DNA from: Ruegeria aquimaris
Lineage (GTDB): Bacteria > Pseudomonadota > Alphaproteobacteria > Rhodobacterales > Rhodobacteraceae
Direction: 5' to 3'
NCBI RefSeq assembly: GCF_025751555.1
Contig: NZ_JAOWLB010000001.1
Location: 62,001-126,000, forward strand
Length of the DNA: 64,000 nucleotides
A program made the translations under genes and the position numbers. Positions 24,400-33,132 of the stretch are shown piece after piece. How positions within the stretch are numbered: the first letter of the stretch is position 1; each line of letters starts with the position of its first letter. The notes beneath the pieces are model-generated. The model did no database searches. It was not told the DNA's origin and was given only the letters and a program-made list of their open reading frames with translations.

Positions 24400-27294
24400 A
24401 TGCTAAGGAAAAAGACCAACGGGGTTGCGCGACGCCCCCAGCGGACTTCGATCCTGTCCCAGGTCGGTGACACCCATGTCGACCGCCGCGCGTTCCTGCG
24501 CGGTTCGGGTCTGGCGATCGGCGGCCTTGCCGCGATCAGCGCCACGGGCGGAACCGTGACGCAGGCCAGCGCCCAAACGGCAGCCGGATCCGCCGTTGAG
24601 ACCGTGAAATCGGTCTGCACCCACTGCTCGGTGGGCTGTACCGTCATCGCCGAAGTCAAGAGCGGCGTCTGGATCGGGCAGGAGCCCGGCTGGGACAGCC
24701 CGTTCAACCTGGGTGCACATTGCGCAAAGGGGGCCTCGGTCCGCGAGCATGCCCATGGCGAACGCCGCCTCAAGTACCCGATGAAGAAAGAGGGCGGCGA
24801 GTGGAAGCGCATCAGCTGGGACCAGGCGATCAACGAGATCGGCGACGGCATGATGAAGATCCGCGACGAAAGCGGACCTGACAGCGTCTACTGGCTGGGC
24901 TCGGCCAAGCACAATAACGAACAGGCCTATCTGTTCCGCAAGTTCGCCGCCTATTGGGGCACGAACAACGTGGATCACCAGGCCCGTATCTGTCACTCGA
25001 CGACCGTCGCAGGTGTTGCCAACACCTGGGGCTATGGCGCGATGACGAACAGCTATAACGACATCCACAATTCCAAGGCCATCTTCATCATCGGCGGCAA
25101 CCCGGCCGAGGCGCATCCCGTCTCTCTGTTGCACGTTCTGAAGGCCAAGGAGCAGAATAACGCACCGCTGATCGTCTGCGACCCGCGCTTTACGCGCACG
25201 GCCGCGCATGCCGACGAATACGTGCGCTTCCGGCCCGGCACCGACGTGGCGCTGGTCTGGGGCATCCTGTGGCACATCTTCGAGAACGGCTGGGAGGACA
25301 AGGAGTTCATCCGCACCCGCGTCTGGGGGATGGATCAGATCCGTGAAGAAGTCGCCCGCTGGACGCCCGAAGAGACCGAGCGCGTCACCGGCGTGCCCGG
25401 AAGCCAGTTGCGCCGCGTCGCGATGCAGATGGCCAACAACCGTCCCGGCACCGTGATCTGGTGCATGGGCGGCACCCAGCACACCAATGGCAACAACAAC
25501 ACCCGCGCCTATTGCGTGCTCCAGCTGGCGCTGGGCAACATGGGCACGAGCGGCGGCGGCACCAACATCTTCCGCGGCCATGACAACGTGCAGGGCGCGA
25601 CCGACCTTGGTGTGCTCAGCCATACGCTGCCAGGCTATTATGGTCTGACGGCGGGTGCCTGGGGCCATTGGGGCCGGGTCTGGGGCGAGGACATGGACTG
25701 GCTCAAGGCCCAGTTCGCCACCGTCAAGGACAAGGACGGCAAGGACAAGTCGTTGATGCTGGAAACCGGTATCCCGGTCAGCCGCTGGATTGACGGTGTG
25801 CTGGAAAACCCGGAAAATATGGACCAGCCCAACAATGTTCGCGCCATGGTGCTGTGGGGTCATGCCCCCAACAGCCAGACCCGTGGCACGGAAATGAAGA
25901 CGGCGATGGAAAAGCTCGACATGCTAGTCGTGATCGACCCCTATCCGACCGTCTCGGCTGTCATGCATGACCGGACCGACGGGGTCTACCTGCTGCCGGC
26001 CTGCACGCAGTTCGAAACCCGCGGCTCTGTCACGGCATCGAACCGCTCGCTCCAGTGGCGCGACAAGGTGGTCGATCCGCTGTTCGAATCGCTGCCGGAC
26101 GAGGTCATCATGGCCAAGTTCGCCAACAAGTTCGGCTGGGCCGATCGGCTGTTCCGGAACATCGAGATGGATGACCTGGAAACACCCAATGTCGAGAGCA
26201 TCACGCGCGAGTTCAACTCGGGCCTCTGGACCATCGGCTATACCGGCCAGTCGCCTGAGCGGCTCAAGAGCCACATGGCCAATCAGCACACGTTCGACAA
26301 GACGACGTTGCAGGCTGTGGGCGGTCCCAATGATGGCGAGTACTATGGCCTGCCCTGGCCCTGCTGGGGGACTGCCGAGATGGGCCACCCGGGCACGCCC
26401 AACCTCTATGACATGTCCAAGCCGGTTGCCGAAGGCGGCCTGTGCTTCCGGGCACGTTTCGGGGTCGAGCGGGACGGAGACAACCTTCTGGCAGAAGGGG
26501 TGTCGAACCCGGGCGCGGAGATCCAGGACGGTTACCCTGAGTTCACCATGCAGATGCTGATGGACCTGGGCTGGGACGGCGACCTGACGCCTGAGGAACG
26601 CGCGGCAATCGACGCTGTCGCGGCCGAAAAGACCAACTGGAAGACCGACCTTTCGGGCGGTATCCAGCGGGTGGCGATCAAGCATGGCTGCGCCCCGTTC
26701 GGCAATGCCAAGGCCCGTGCCGTGGTCTGGACCTTCCCGGACCCGATCCCGGTACACCGCGAACCGCTCTATACCAACCGGCGCGATCTGGTGGCGGATT
26801 ATCCAACCTACGAGGACCGCAAGTTCTATCGTCTGCCGACGCTTTATGCGTCGATCCAGAAGAACGACTTCTCGAAGGATTATCCGATCATCCTGACCTC
26901 GGGTCGACTGGTCGAATACGAGGGCGGCGGCGACGAGACGCGCTCGAACCCCTGGCTGGCCGAGTTGCAGCAGGACATGTTCGTCGAGATCAACCCCCGC
27001 GATGCCAACAACCTGGGCATCCGCGAAGGGCAACAGGTCTGGGTCGAAGGTCCCGAGGGTGGCAAGGTCAAGGTGATGGCGATGCTGACCGAAAGGGTCG
27101 GTGCCGGCGTGGCCTTCATGCCCTTCCACTTTGGCGGGCATTTCCAGGGCGAGGATCTCAGGTCGAAATATCCGGCCGGGGCCGATCCCTATGTCCTGGG
27201 CGAGGCAACCAACACCGCCCAGACCTATGGCTACGATTCAGTGACCCAGATGCAGGAGACCAAAGCGACTCTCTGCAAGATCTGGGCAGCGTAA
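24400..27294 (+). CDS. fdhA: Formate dehydrogenase, catalytic subunit (Cys-type, Tat-exported)
   Basis: A 964-residue molybdo/tungstopterin oxidoreductase. It carries a Tat signal (RRAFLRGSGLAIGG, 29-42), a [4Fe-4S] site with Cys73, Cys76, Cys80 and Cys108, and the catalytic Cys198-His199 pair (ARICHSTTVAG) that ligates the metal. Codon 198 is TGT, so no selenocysteine is used. The C-terminal molybdopterin-dinucleotide-binding domain starts at about 820 (YPIILTSGRLVEYEGGGDETRSNPWLAEL). It oxidises formate to CO2 in the periplasm, feeding FdhB. The tungstate importer nearby makes tungsten a plausible metal. A GGAGG site lies seven bases upstream. Confidence 0.95.
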   Translation: MLRKKTNGVARRPQRTSILSQVGDTHVDRRAFLRGSGLAIGGLAAISATGGTVTQASAQTAAGSAVETVKSVCTHCSVGCTVIAEVKSGVWIGQEPGWDSPFNLGAHCAKGASVREHAHGERRLKYPMKKEGGEWKRISWDQAINEIGDGMMKIRDESGPDSVYWLGSAKHNNEQAYLFRKFAAYWGTNNVDHQARICHSTTVAGVANTWGYGAMTNSYNDIHNSKAIFIIGGNPAEAHPVSLLHVLKAKEQNNAPLIVCDPRFTRTAAHADEYVRFRPGTDVALVWGILWHIFENGWEDKEFIRTRVWGMDQIREEVARWTPEETERVTGVPGSQLRRVAMQMANNRPGTVIWCMGGTQHTNGNNNTRAYCVLQLALGNMGTSGGGTNIFRGHDNVQGATDLGVLSHTLPGYYGLTAGAWGHWGRVWGEDMDWLKAQFATVKDKDGKDKSLMLETGIPVSRWIDGVLENPENMDQPNNVRAMVLWGHAPNSQTRGTEMKTAMEKLDMLVVIDPYPTVSAVMHDRTDGVYLLPACTQFETRGSVTASNRSLQWRDKVVDPLFESLPDEVIMAKFANKFGWADRLFRNIEMDDLETPNVESITREFNSGLWTIGYTGQSPERLKSHMANQHTFDKTTLQAVGGPNDGEYYGLPWPCWGTAEMGHPGTPNLYDMSKPVAEGGLCFRARFGVERDGDNLLAEGVSNPGAEIQDGYPEFTMQMLMDLGWDGDLTPEERAAIDAVAAEKTNWKTDLSGGIQRVAIKHGCAPFGNAKARAVVWTFPDPIPVHREPLYTNRRDLVADYPTYEDRKFYRLPTLYASIQKNDFSKDYPIILTSGRLVEYEGGGDETRSNPWLAELQQDMFVEINPRDANNLGIREGQQVWVEGPEGGKVKVMAMLTERVGAGVAFMPFHFGGHFQGEDLRSKYPAGADPYVLGEATNTAQTYGYDSVTQMQETKATLCKIWAA

Positions 27295-27306
27295 GGAGGA
27301 CCGATA

Positions 27307-27900
27307 ATGGCAAGAGCAAAGTTTCTCTGCGACGCTGAACGCTGCATCGAGTGCAACGCCTGCGTCACCGCGTGCAAGAACGAGCACGAGGTGCCCTGGG
27401 GCATCAACCGCCGCCGGGTGGTGACGATCAATGACGGCAAGCCGGGCGAGCGCTCGATCTCGGTGGCCTGCATGCATTGCTCGGATGCCCCCTGCATGGC
27501 GGTCTGCCCGGTGGACTGCTTCTACCAGACCGAAGACGGTGTGGTGCTGCATTCCAAGGACCTGTGCATCGGCTGCGGCTATTGCTTCTACGCGTGCCCC
27601 TTCGGCGCGCCGCAATATCCGCAAGCGGGCAACTTCGGATCGCGCGGCAAGATGGACAAGTGCACCTTCTGCGCTGGTGGCCCGGAAGAGACCCACTCGA
27701 CGGCAGAATTCGCCAAGTACGGGCGCAACCGGATCGCCGAGGGCAAGCTGCCCATCTGCGCCGAGATGTGCTCGACCAAGGCGCTTCTGGCGGGCGACGG
27801 CGACGTGGTCTCGGCCATCTACCGCGAACGCGTGGTGGCCCGTGGCTTCGGTTCGGGCGCCTGGGGCTGGGGCACGGCCTATGACCAGAAAGGCGGCTGA
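27307..27900 (+). CDS. fdhB: Formate dehydrogenase, iron-sulfur subunit
   Basis: 197 residues with four ferredoxin-type cysteine groups: CIECNACVTACKNEH, CMHCSDAPCMAVCPVDC, CIGCGYCFYACPFG and CTFCAGG...CAEMC. It relays electrons from FdhA to the cytochrome b subunit. It follows fdhA by 12 bases with AAGGAGGA before its ATG. The protein has no Tat signal of its own, so it is probably exported with FdhA. Unlike E. coli FdnH, there is no C-terminal membrane anchor. Confidence 0.94.
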   Translation: MARAKFLCDAERCIECNACVTACKNEHEVPWGINRRRVVTINDGKPGERSISVACMHCSDAPCMAVCPVDCFYQTEDGVVLHSKDLCIGCGYCFYACPFGAPQYPQAGNFGSRGKMDKCTFCAGGPEETHSTAEFAKYGRNRIAEGKLPICAEMCSTKALLAGDGDVVSAIYRERVVARGFGSGAWGWGTAYDQKGG

Positions 27901-27917
27901 TCCCGCCTGAACACCAG

Positions 27918-27942
27918 ACTGGCGCGGCCCCGCCGCGCCAGT
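27918..27942 (+). terminator. Hairpin after fdhB
   Basis: Perfect 10-bp stem ACTGGCGCGG / CCGCGCCAGT with a five-base loop. It is followed by CCCCCACTTGAATTTTCC rather than a clean T-run. It may attenuate transcription into fdhC or protect the fdhAB mRNA end. Confidence 0.5.
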
Positions 27943-28023
27943 CCCCCACTTGAATTTTCCTTGAAAGTTCTCCGCCCCGCTTTGTGGCGGGCACTATTTC
28001 TGCGATCTGCCGAAGAGGGTAAA

Positions 28024-29208
28024 ATGCCGGTTCTGCGACTCCTCCTCTGTCTCATCTGCCTCTCCCTGCCTGCCTGGGCACAAGAGCAAGCGACCCCCGA
28101 CCGATCTGCCACCGGTGGCGCCACCACGCTGGAGGACATTCTGGCCCGTCAGCGTGGGGAAAAGGTTGATCCGACCTATCGCTCCAGTGAAACCGGAAGC
28201 CAGGAGTCGCCCTATGAGGCCCAGCTCGGCATTCGTGGAGGCGCCTCGGACAGCGACATCTACCGCGCCCTGCGCTATGGTTCGGCCGACGTCACCGTCT
28301 CGGCCCGGGGGCCTGCTGCAGACGTCATCATCCAGGACAGCGGCATGTGGTGGGTGACTTTCCGCACGGGCCCGCTGCGCGAATATGGGACCTATGCCCT
28401 GGGTGGTATGGTCGTCGTTCTGCTACTGTTCTACCTGCTTCGCGGCAAGATCCGCATCGACGGCGAAAAGACCGGTCGGACGGTCACACGCTTCACGGAT
28501 TTCGAGCGCTTTGGCCACTGGCTGTTTGCCGGATCCTTTCTTGTGCTGGCGGTATCGGGCTTGATCACCCTGTATGGTCGTGACTTCCTGATCCCCCTGA
28601 TTGGCAAGGAGGCCTTTGCGACCGTCGCGCTGGCCTGCAAGTGGCTGCACAACAATATCGCCTGGGCCTTCATGCTGGGGCTGGTCATCGTCACCCTCAA
28701 CTGGATCGCCCATAACATCCCCAACCGGCACGACCTCAAATGGCTTGCGGTCGGCGGCGGGTTGTTCAGCAAGGGCAGCCACCCACCGGCCAAGAAGTTC
28801 AACGCCGGTCAGAAGATCATCTTCTGGCTCTGCATCCTGCTGGGCGTGTCCATCTCGCTTTCGGGTCTGTCGCTGCTCTTCCCCTTTGAAATGCCGATGT
28901 TTGCCAAGACCTTTGCGCTGGCCAATGCCACCGGCCTGCCGCAGATGATGGGCCTGACGCTCTCCGAAACAATGGGCCCGCATCAAGAGATGCAGTTCGC
29001 CCAGCTCTGGCATATCATCGTGGCCTTTGCCTTTATCACCATCATCATCGCCCATATCTATCTGGGCTCGGTCGGCATGGAAGGTGCCTTTGACGCGATG
29101 GGAACCGGCGAAGTCGAAGAACAATGGGCCCGTGAACACCATTCGCTGTGGCTGGACGAGGTCAAATCGGCCGAAGCCACCCAGGGAAAACCCACACCAG
29201 CAGAATGA
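28024..29208 (+). CDS. fdhC: Formate dehydrogenase, cytochrome b556 (gamma) subunit
   Basis: 394 residues. The ATG at 28024 follows GAGGG and starts a signal peptide (MPVLRLLLCLICLSLPAWAQ). A periplasmic segment of about 100 residues precedes four or more transmembrane helices. The di-haem cytochrome b pattern is visible: RFTDFERFGHWLFAGSFLVLAVSGL, CKWLHNNIAWAFMLG, and LWHIIVAFAFITIIIAHIYLG with haem-ligand histidines. It passes electrons to the quinone pool. A TTG-started frame from 27961 is rejected. The stop overlaps the next ATG. Confidence 0.92.
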   Translation: MPVLRLLLCLICLSLPAWAQEQATPDRSATGGATTLEDILARQRGEKVDPTYRSSETGSQESPYEAQLGIRGGASDSDIYRALRYGSADVTVSARGPAADVIIQDSGMWWVTFRTGPLREYGTYALGGMVVVLLLFYLLRGKIRIDGEKTGRTVTRFTDFERFGHWLFAGSFLVLAVSGLITLYGRDFLIPLIGKEAFATVALACKWLHNNIAWAFMLGLVIVTLNWIAHNIPNRHDLKWLAVGGGLFSKGSHPPAKKFNAGQKIIFWLCILLGVSISLSGLSLLFPFEMPMFAKTFALANATGLPQMMGLTLSETMGPHQEMQFAQLWHIIVAFAFITIIIAHIYLGSVGMEGAFDAMGTGEVEEQWAREHHSLWLDEVKSAEATQGKPTPAE

Positions 29209-30476
29209 TGCGGGCGCTGGCGCTGGCGATGATCCTGCTGCCCGTGGCCGGGGCGGCAGAGTTCTTTACCCTCAAGGGGCACGGCGGCCCGATCATGGGC
29301 ATCGCTACCGCCCCTGACGGGCGCATCGCCACCGCCAGTTTCGACAATTCCGTGGGTCTGTGGACCGGGACGCAGGCCAGCTGGTTGGAAGGGCATGAGG
29401 CAGCAGTCAATGCGGTCGCGTTCAACGGCACCGCGCTCTATTCGGTCAGTGACGACTTTACCCTGCGCCGTTGGCCCGGTGGCGGCATTGTCGGCCAGCA
29501 CCAGGGCAAGATCGTGGCGGTGGCGCTGTCCGAAACCCAAGTGGCGACCGCCAGTTGGGATGGAACCATCGGCCTCTGGCCGCAGGACGGCACAACGGGC
29601 CGCTTGCTGGGTCCGACAGGGGCCGGAGTGAACGCGGTCGCCTTCAGCGCTGACGGTTCCCGCCTCTTCTCGGCCGGCATGGATGGGGTACTGCGGCTCT
29701 GGGATGTGAACAGCGGGCAGGAACTGCGCCAGCTGGTTCGCCACGGATTTGGCATCAACGAGATCGTGCTGAATGAAAGCGACGGCTGGCTGGCCTATGG
29801 CGCGGTCGATGGGGTGACCCGGATTCTGGATCTCGAAACCGGGGCGGAACGCGATTTTACGCTGGATCGCCGTCCCATCCTGGCCCTGACCTTGAGCCCC
29901 GACCGCCGCCACCTCGCCGTGGGAGATGGCGAGGGCTACATCATGGTGATCGACACGTCAGACTGGCGTATCGCCCGCGACTTTCGCGCCACCCTGAACG
30001 GGCCGGTCTGGGCGCTGGCGTTCTCTCCGAACGGCAAGAACATCCACGCTGGCGGGATTGCCGACACCATGTACAGCTGGCCCGTCGATTCATTGGACGA
30101 ACATGGCAAGATGGCGGAAACGGACCGGAGTTTTCTGAAAGACCCGGACAAGATGGAGAACGGCGAGCGCCAGTTCGCGCGCAAATGCTCGATCTGTCAT
30201 GCATTGACGCCCGATGGCGGGCGTAGGGCCGGCCCGACACTCTTTGGCATTTTTGGCCGCCCCGCCGGTACCCTGTCCGGTTACCTTTACTCCGACACAC
30301 TGAAAGGTTCGGATATCGTCTGGACGGACGAAACGATCAATTTGCTTTTCGACCTCGGCCCGGACCATTACATTCCGGGGTCAAAGATGCCGATGCAGAG
30401 GATCACCCAAGCGCAGGATCGCGCCGACCTGATCGCTTATCTGCACCGGGCCACTCAAGTGGAGAACCAGAAATGA
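29205..30476 (+). CDS. Periplasmic WD40 beta-propeller fused to cytochrome c
   Basis: 423 residues with a signal peptide (MMRALALAMILLPVAGAA). Residues about 20-300 contain roughly seven WD40-type repeats with recurrent HGGPIMGIATAPDGRIATAS...VGLW, NAVAFNG...SDDFTLRRW and NAVAFSADG...DGVLRLWD units. Residues about 320-423 are a class I cytochrome c with CSICH (Cys328, Cys331, His332) and a distal Met395 or Met397 (SKMPM). It overlaps fdhC as ATGA, so it is co-translated with the formate dehydrogenase. It could be the periplasmic electron acceptor, or dock FdhABC to another redox enzyme. The pairing of a propeller with cytochrome c in an fdh operon is uncommon in standard descriptions. Confidence 0.88.
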   Translation: MMRALALAMILLPVAGAAEFFTLKGHGGPIMGIATAPDGRIATASFDNSVGLWTGTQASWLEGHEAAVNAVAFNGTALYSVSDDFTLRRWPGGGIVGQHQGKIVAVALSETQVATASWDGTIGLWPQDGTTGRLLGPTGAGVNAVAFSADGSRLFSAGMDGVLRLWDVNSGQELRQLVRHGFGINEIVLNESDGWLAYGAVDGVTRILDLETGAERDFTLDRRPILALTLSPDRRHLAVGDGEGYIMVIDTSDWRIARDFRATLNGPVWALAFSPNGKNIHAGGIADTMYSWPVDSLDEHGKMAETDRSFLKDPDKMENGERQFARKCSICHALTPDGGRRAGPTLFGIFGRPAGTLSGYLYSDTLKGSDIVWTDETINLLFDLGPDHYIPGSKMPMQRITQAQDRADLIAYLHRATQVENQK

Positions 30477-30598
30477 AAGCCTTCCTGAGCGCCGTCGTCA
30501 TGATGATCGTCGTTACCGTGGCCGCCCCCTATGCCCTGAACCAATTCGGCTTTTCCGCCGCCGACCGGACATCTGGCATCGACGTGCGCCTCGACTGA
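30473..30598 (+). CDS. 41-residue single-helix membrane peptide
   Basis: A short ORF that starts with ATG overlapping the stop of the WD40-cytochrome gene (ATGA) and stops at TGA 30596-30598, directly before the next ATG at 30599. The sequence MKAFLSAVVMMIVVTVAAPY, then ALNQFGFSAADRT and SGIDVRLD, has one hydrophobic N-terminal helix and a polar tail, like a membrane-anchored or secreted small protein. The tight packing on both sides supports translation. Function unknown; a small subunit or assembly factor of the dehydrogenase is possible. Confidence 0.7.
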   Translation: MKAFLSAVVMMIVVTVAAPYALNQFGFSAADRTSGIDVRLD

Positions 30599-31471
30599 AT
30601 GCCCGAGTACCTGACCACCCGCGAGCTTGCCGATCTGCTCCGGATCGGCGAGCGCAAGACGTATGATCTTGCCTCGTCAGGCGAGATCCCGCATGTGCGC
30701 GCCATGGGCAAGCTGCTGTTCCCCCGCGCCGAGGTGCTGGCCTGGCTGAACGCTTCGCGCGCGGGGCCGCTTGTGGCCGAACCGTCTCTGCCGCCAATCC
30801 TGGCGGGCAGCCACGACCCGCTGCTCGACTGGGCGCTGCGCGAAAGCGGATCGGGGCTGGCGACCTATTACGATGGGTCTTTCGATGGGCTCGACCGGCT
30901 GAAAGACCGCGCAGCACAAGCCGCAGCACTTCACATTCGCGAGGATGACGGGTTCAACGTCAAAACCCTGGCCGAAACCATGGGCGAGGCGCCGGTGGTC
31001 CTGATCGAGATCGCCCGCCGCAGCCGCGGCCTGTTACTGGCGACAGAGGTAAAAGGTGTTGCTGGCTTCGGTGATCTGCGCGGCCGAAAGGTCGCGATGC
31101 GCCAGGATAGCGCCGCCAGCCAACACCTGTTCTGTAACGAACTCGCAAGGTCCGGTCTGACACTGAACGACATCGAACCTCTCGAAAACCGCGCCCGCAC
31201 CGAAGAAGACCTTGCCGTTCTGCTCCAGACCGGCAAGGCCGAGCTGGGTTTTGGCCTGGGCGCGCTGGCTGCGTCGCACGGGCTGAGCTTCATCCCCACC
31301 CATGAAGAGAGATTTGATCTGGCGATCTGGCGCCGCGCCGCGTTTGATCCGCCGATGCAGCGCCTCATGCAGTTCTTGCGGTCATCATCCTTTGCGACGC
31401 GGGCCGCCGAACTCGACGGGTATGACATTTCCGGGCTTGGGACAGTCCACTGGAACGGCGCGTCTGGTTGA
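30599..31471 (+). CDS. HTH regulator with PBP-like sensor domain, metal/oxyanion type
   Basis: 290 residues. The N-terminus (YLTTRELADLLRIGERKTYDLASSGEIPHVRAMGKLLFPRAEVLAWL) is an excisionase/MerR-type winged helix. The rest is a periplasmic-binding-protein-like domain (PF12727 type) without a signal peptide, seen also in one-component regulators of tungstate and molybdate genes. It begins immediately after the 41-aa peptide and is convergent with tupBCA. I infer it senses tungstate or molybdate in the cytoplasm and controls fdh or tup expression. The ligand cannot be read from sequence. Confidence 0.82.
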   Translation: MPEYLTTRELADLLRIGERKTYDLASSGEIPHVRAMGKLLFPRAEVLAWLNASRAGPLVAEPSLPPILAGSHDPLLDWALRESGSGLATYYDGSFDGLDRLKDRAAQAAALHIREDDGFNVKTLAETMGEAPVVLIEIARRSRGLLLATEVKGVAGFGDLRGRKVAMRQDSAASQHLFCNELARSGLTLNDIEPLENRARTEEDLAVLLQTGKAELGFGLGALAASHGLSFIPTHEERFDLAIWRRAAFDPPMQRLMQFLRSSSFATRAAELDGYDISGLGTVHWNGASG

Positions 31472-31511
31472 CGCGCGGTTCCGCCTTTTGATTTCGCTGT
31501 AATAAGTCCCG

Positions 31512-31549
31512 CCGGGCGCAAGTTTTTCGACGAAAAATCTTGTGCCCGG
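31512..31549. terminator. Bidirectional hairpin between HTH gene and tupA
   Basis: A long stem: CCGGGCGCAAGTTTTTCG pairs around A31530 with its near-complement, with one bulged T (31538) and one G-T pair. It lies between two convergent genes and probably ends both transcripts. Its core, CAAG-TTTTTCG-A-CGAAAAA-CTTG, closely resembles the hairpin at 46253-46279. Confidence 0.75.
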
Positions 31550-31559
31550 TGTGGCATGC

Positions 31560-32378
31560 TTAGTTCGCGTTGGGAAAGAACAACTGCTCACCGTCCAGCG
31601 TGTAGGACGCGATCGCGGCTTGGCCGTCCGATCCGATCAGCCAGTCGATGAACCTTTGACCAGCTTCCGCCTTGACGCCATGGTGTTTCTCCGGGTTCAC
31701 CAGAATCACGCCATACTGGTTGAATAGCCGCGTGTCGCCTTCGACCATGATCTCAAGGTCGCCCTTGTTGGCAAACGCGATCCAGGTGGCGCGGTCGGTC
31801 AGCGCATACGCCCCCATTCCGGCCGCAAGGTTCAGTGTCGCGCCCATCCCCGATCCGGTCTCGCGATACCACCCCCCCGAGGCAGCGGCGACATCCACAC
31901 CAGCCGATTTCCAATGGCTCAGTTCCGCCTTGTGCGTGCCGCTGTCATCGCCGCGCGAGGCAAACGGCACCCCCGCCGTTGCAATCATGCTCATCGCAGC
32001 GACCACATCCTCACCCCCCTTGATACCAGCCGGATCCGCAGCCGGTCCAACCAGTACAAAGTCGTTGTACATCACGTCGAATCGTTGAACGCCCCAGCCC
32101 TCGGCAACAAATTTCTCTTCCGCCGCCTTGGCATGCACCAGCAGCACGTCGCCATCACCGTTCATCGCGTTCTTGATCGCCTGGCCGGTACCGACCGCAA
32201 CGACCCGCACCTCGATCCCGCTTTCCGCCGTAAACGCGGGAAGGATATGATCAAGCAGCCCCGAGTTCTGTGTCGATGTGGTGGACTGCATCACGATGAA
32301 CTCCTCGGTCGCCTGCGCAGACCCTGCCCCAGTGATCGCCAACGCAACAGCGCCAGCCTTGATCCAGTTCTCGAACAT
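31560..32378 (-). CDS. tupA: Tungstate ABC transporter, substrate-binding protein
   Basis: 272 residues with a signal peptide (MFENWIKAGAVALAITGAGSAQA). The mature start IVMQSTTSTQNSGLLDHILPAF is the TupA signature, where the TTSTQNSG loop binds the oxyanion, and SRGDDSGTHKAE in the second lobe completes the site. It captures tungstate in the periplasm with high affinity. The start at 32378 is chosen over a frame open to 32498. It is the last gene of tupB-tupC-tupA, 19 bases after tupC. It supplies metal for the pterin enzyme encoded upstream. Confidence 0.93.
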   Translation of the reverse strand: MFENWIKAGAVALAITGAGSAQATEEFIVMQSTTSTQNSGLLDHILPAFTAESGIEVRVVAVGTGQAIKNAMNGDGDVLLVHAKAAEEKFVAEGWGVQRFDVMYNDFVLVGPAADPAGIKGGEDVVAAMSMIATAGVPFASRGDDSGTHKAELSHWKSAGVDVAAASGGWYRETGSGMGATLNLAAGMGAYALTDRATWIAFANKGDLEIMVEGDTRLFNQYGVILVNPEKHHGVKAEAGQRFIDWLIGSDGQAAIASYTLDGEQLFFPNAN

Positions 32379-32397
32379 CCAATTCTCTCCGCTCTGT

Positions 32398-33132
32398 TCA
32401 GAAAATGAGGTCACCGGCGAGAAAGCGCCGGACTGTTCCATGTGTGGATTGATCCAATACGCGCGCGGCATCCCCATGTTCAGCCACCTGACCGCCAATC
32501 ATCACCACAACATCCCGCGCCAAACGCCTGGCCTGACCGATATCATGGGTCACCATGACAATGCGCACCCCATGGGCGCTGGCACGCATCACCAGCGCCT
32601 CAATCGCTTGGGTGGCACCGGGATCAAGCGCGCTGGTCGGTTCGTCCAGAAACAGGACATCCGGCTCGGTCGCCAACGCCCTTAGGATCGCGAGGCGCTG
32701 AGCCTCGCCCCCCGACAGCGAGCGCGCCCATTGCCGCTCTCGACCGCTCAATCCACCGGTTGCCAGTAACTCGGCGGTCCGCTCTCGCCGCGCAGGGCGC
32801 GACAAACCCTGCCTTCGCAGCACAAAGTCGAGATTGGCCGCCACCGAGCGGCGCAACAGAACCGGGCGCTGAAAGACCATAGCCTGCCGCATCCGCTGGG
32901 CCTTGTTCAACGGCAACCCATCCTGGCACACCTGCCCCGCATCGGCCCGGATCAGCCCGTGCAGGCAGCGCAACAGCAGGCTCTTGCCGGCACCGTTCGG
33001 TCCCAGGATCACCGTCGGCCCCGGTCCACCCAATCGCAGGTGCGCGATGTCCAGAAGGAGCTTGTCGCCGCGCACCAAGCGCAGGCCCGTGGCCTCGATC
33101 AGCACGCCCTGTCCTCCACAGAAATCACGCAT
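32398..33132 (-). CDS. tupC: Tungstate ABC transporter, ATP-binding protein
   Basis: 244 residues. All ABC motifs are present: Walker A GPNGAGKS, signature LSGGEAQR, Walker B VLFLDEPTSALD, and the H-loop THD. The ATG at 33132 overlaps tupB by eight bases. The protein has a short C-terminal end (no regulatory TOBE domain), typical of TupC and unlike ModC. Confidence 0.92.
   Translation of the reverse strand: MRDFCGGQGVLIEATGLRLVRGDKLLLDIAHLRLGGPGPTVILGPNGAGKSLLLRCLHGLIRADAGQVCQDGLPLNKAQRMRQAMVFQRPVLLRRSVAANLDFVLRRQGLSRPARRERTAELLATGGLSGRERQWARSLSGGEAQRLAILRALATEPDVLFLDEPTSALDPGATQAIEALVMRASAHGVRIVMVTHDIGQARRLARDVVVMIGGQVAEHGDAARVLDQSTHGTVRRFLAGDLIF

Noticed and set aside
24991-24996. Selenocysteine site in FdhA
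   Set aside because: The catalytic position is TGT followed by a His codon; there is no in-frame TGA, so no recoding is needed.
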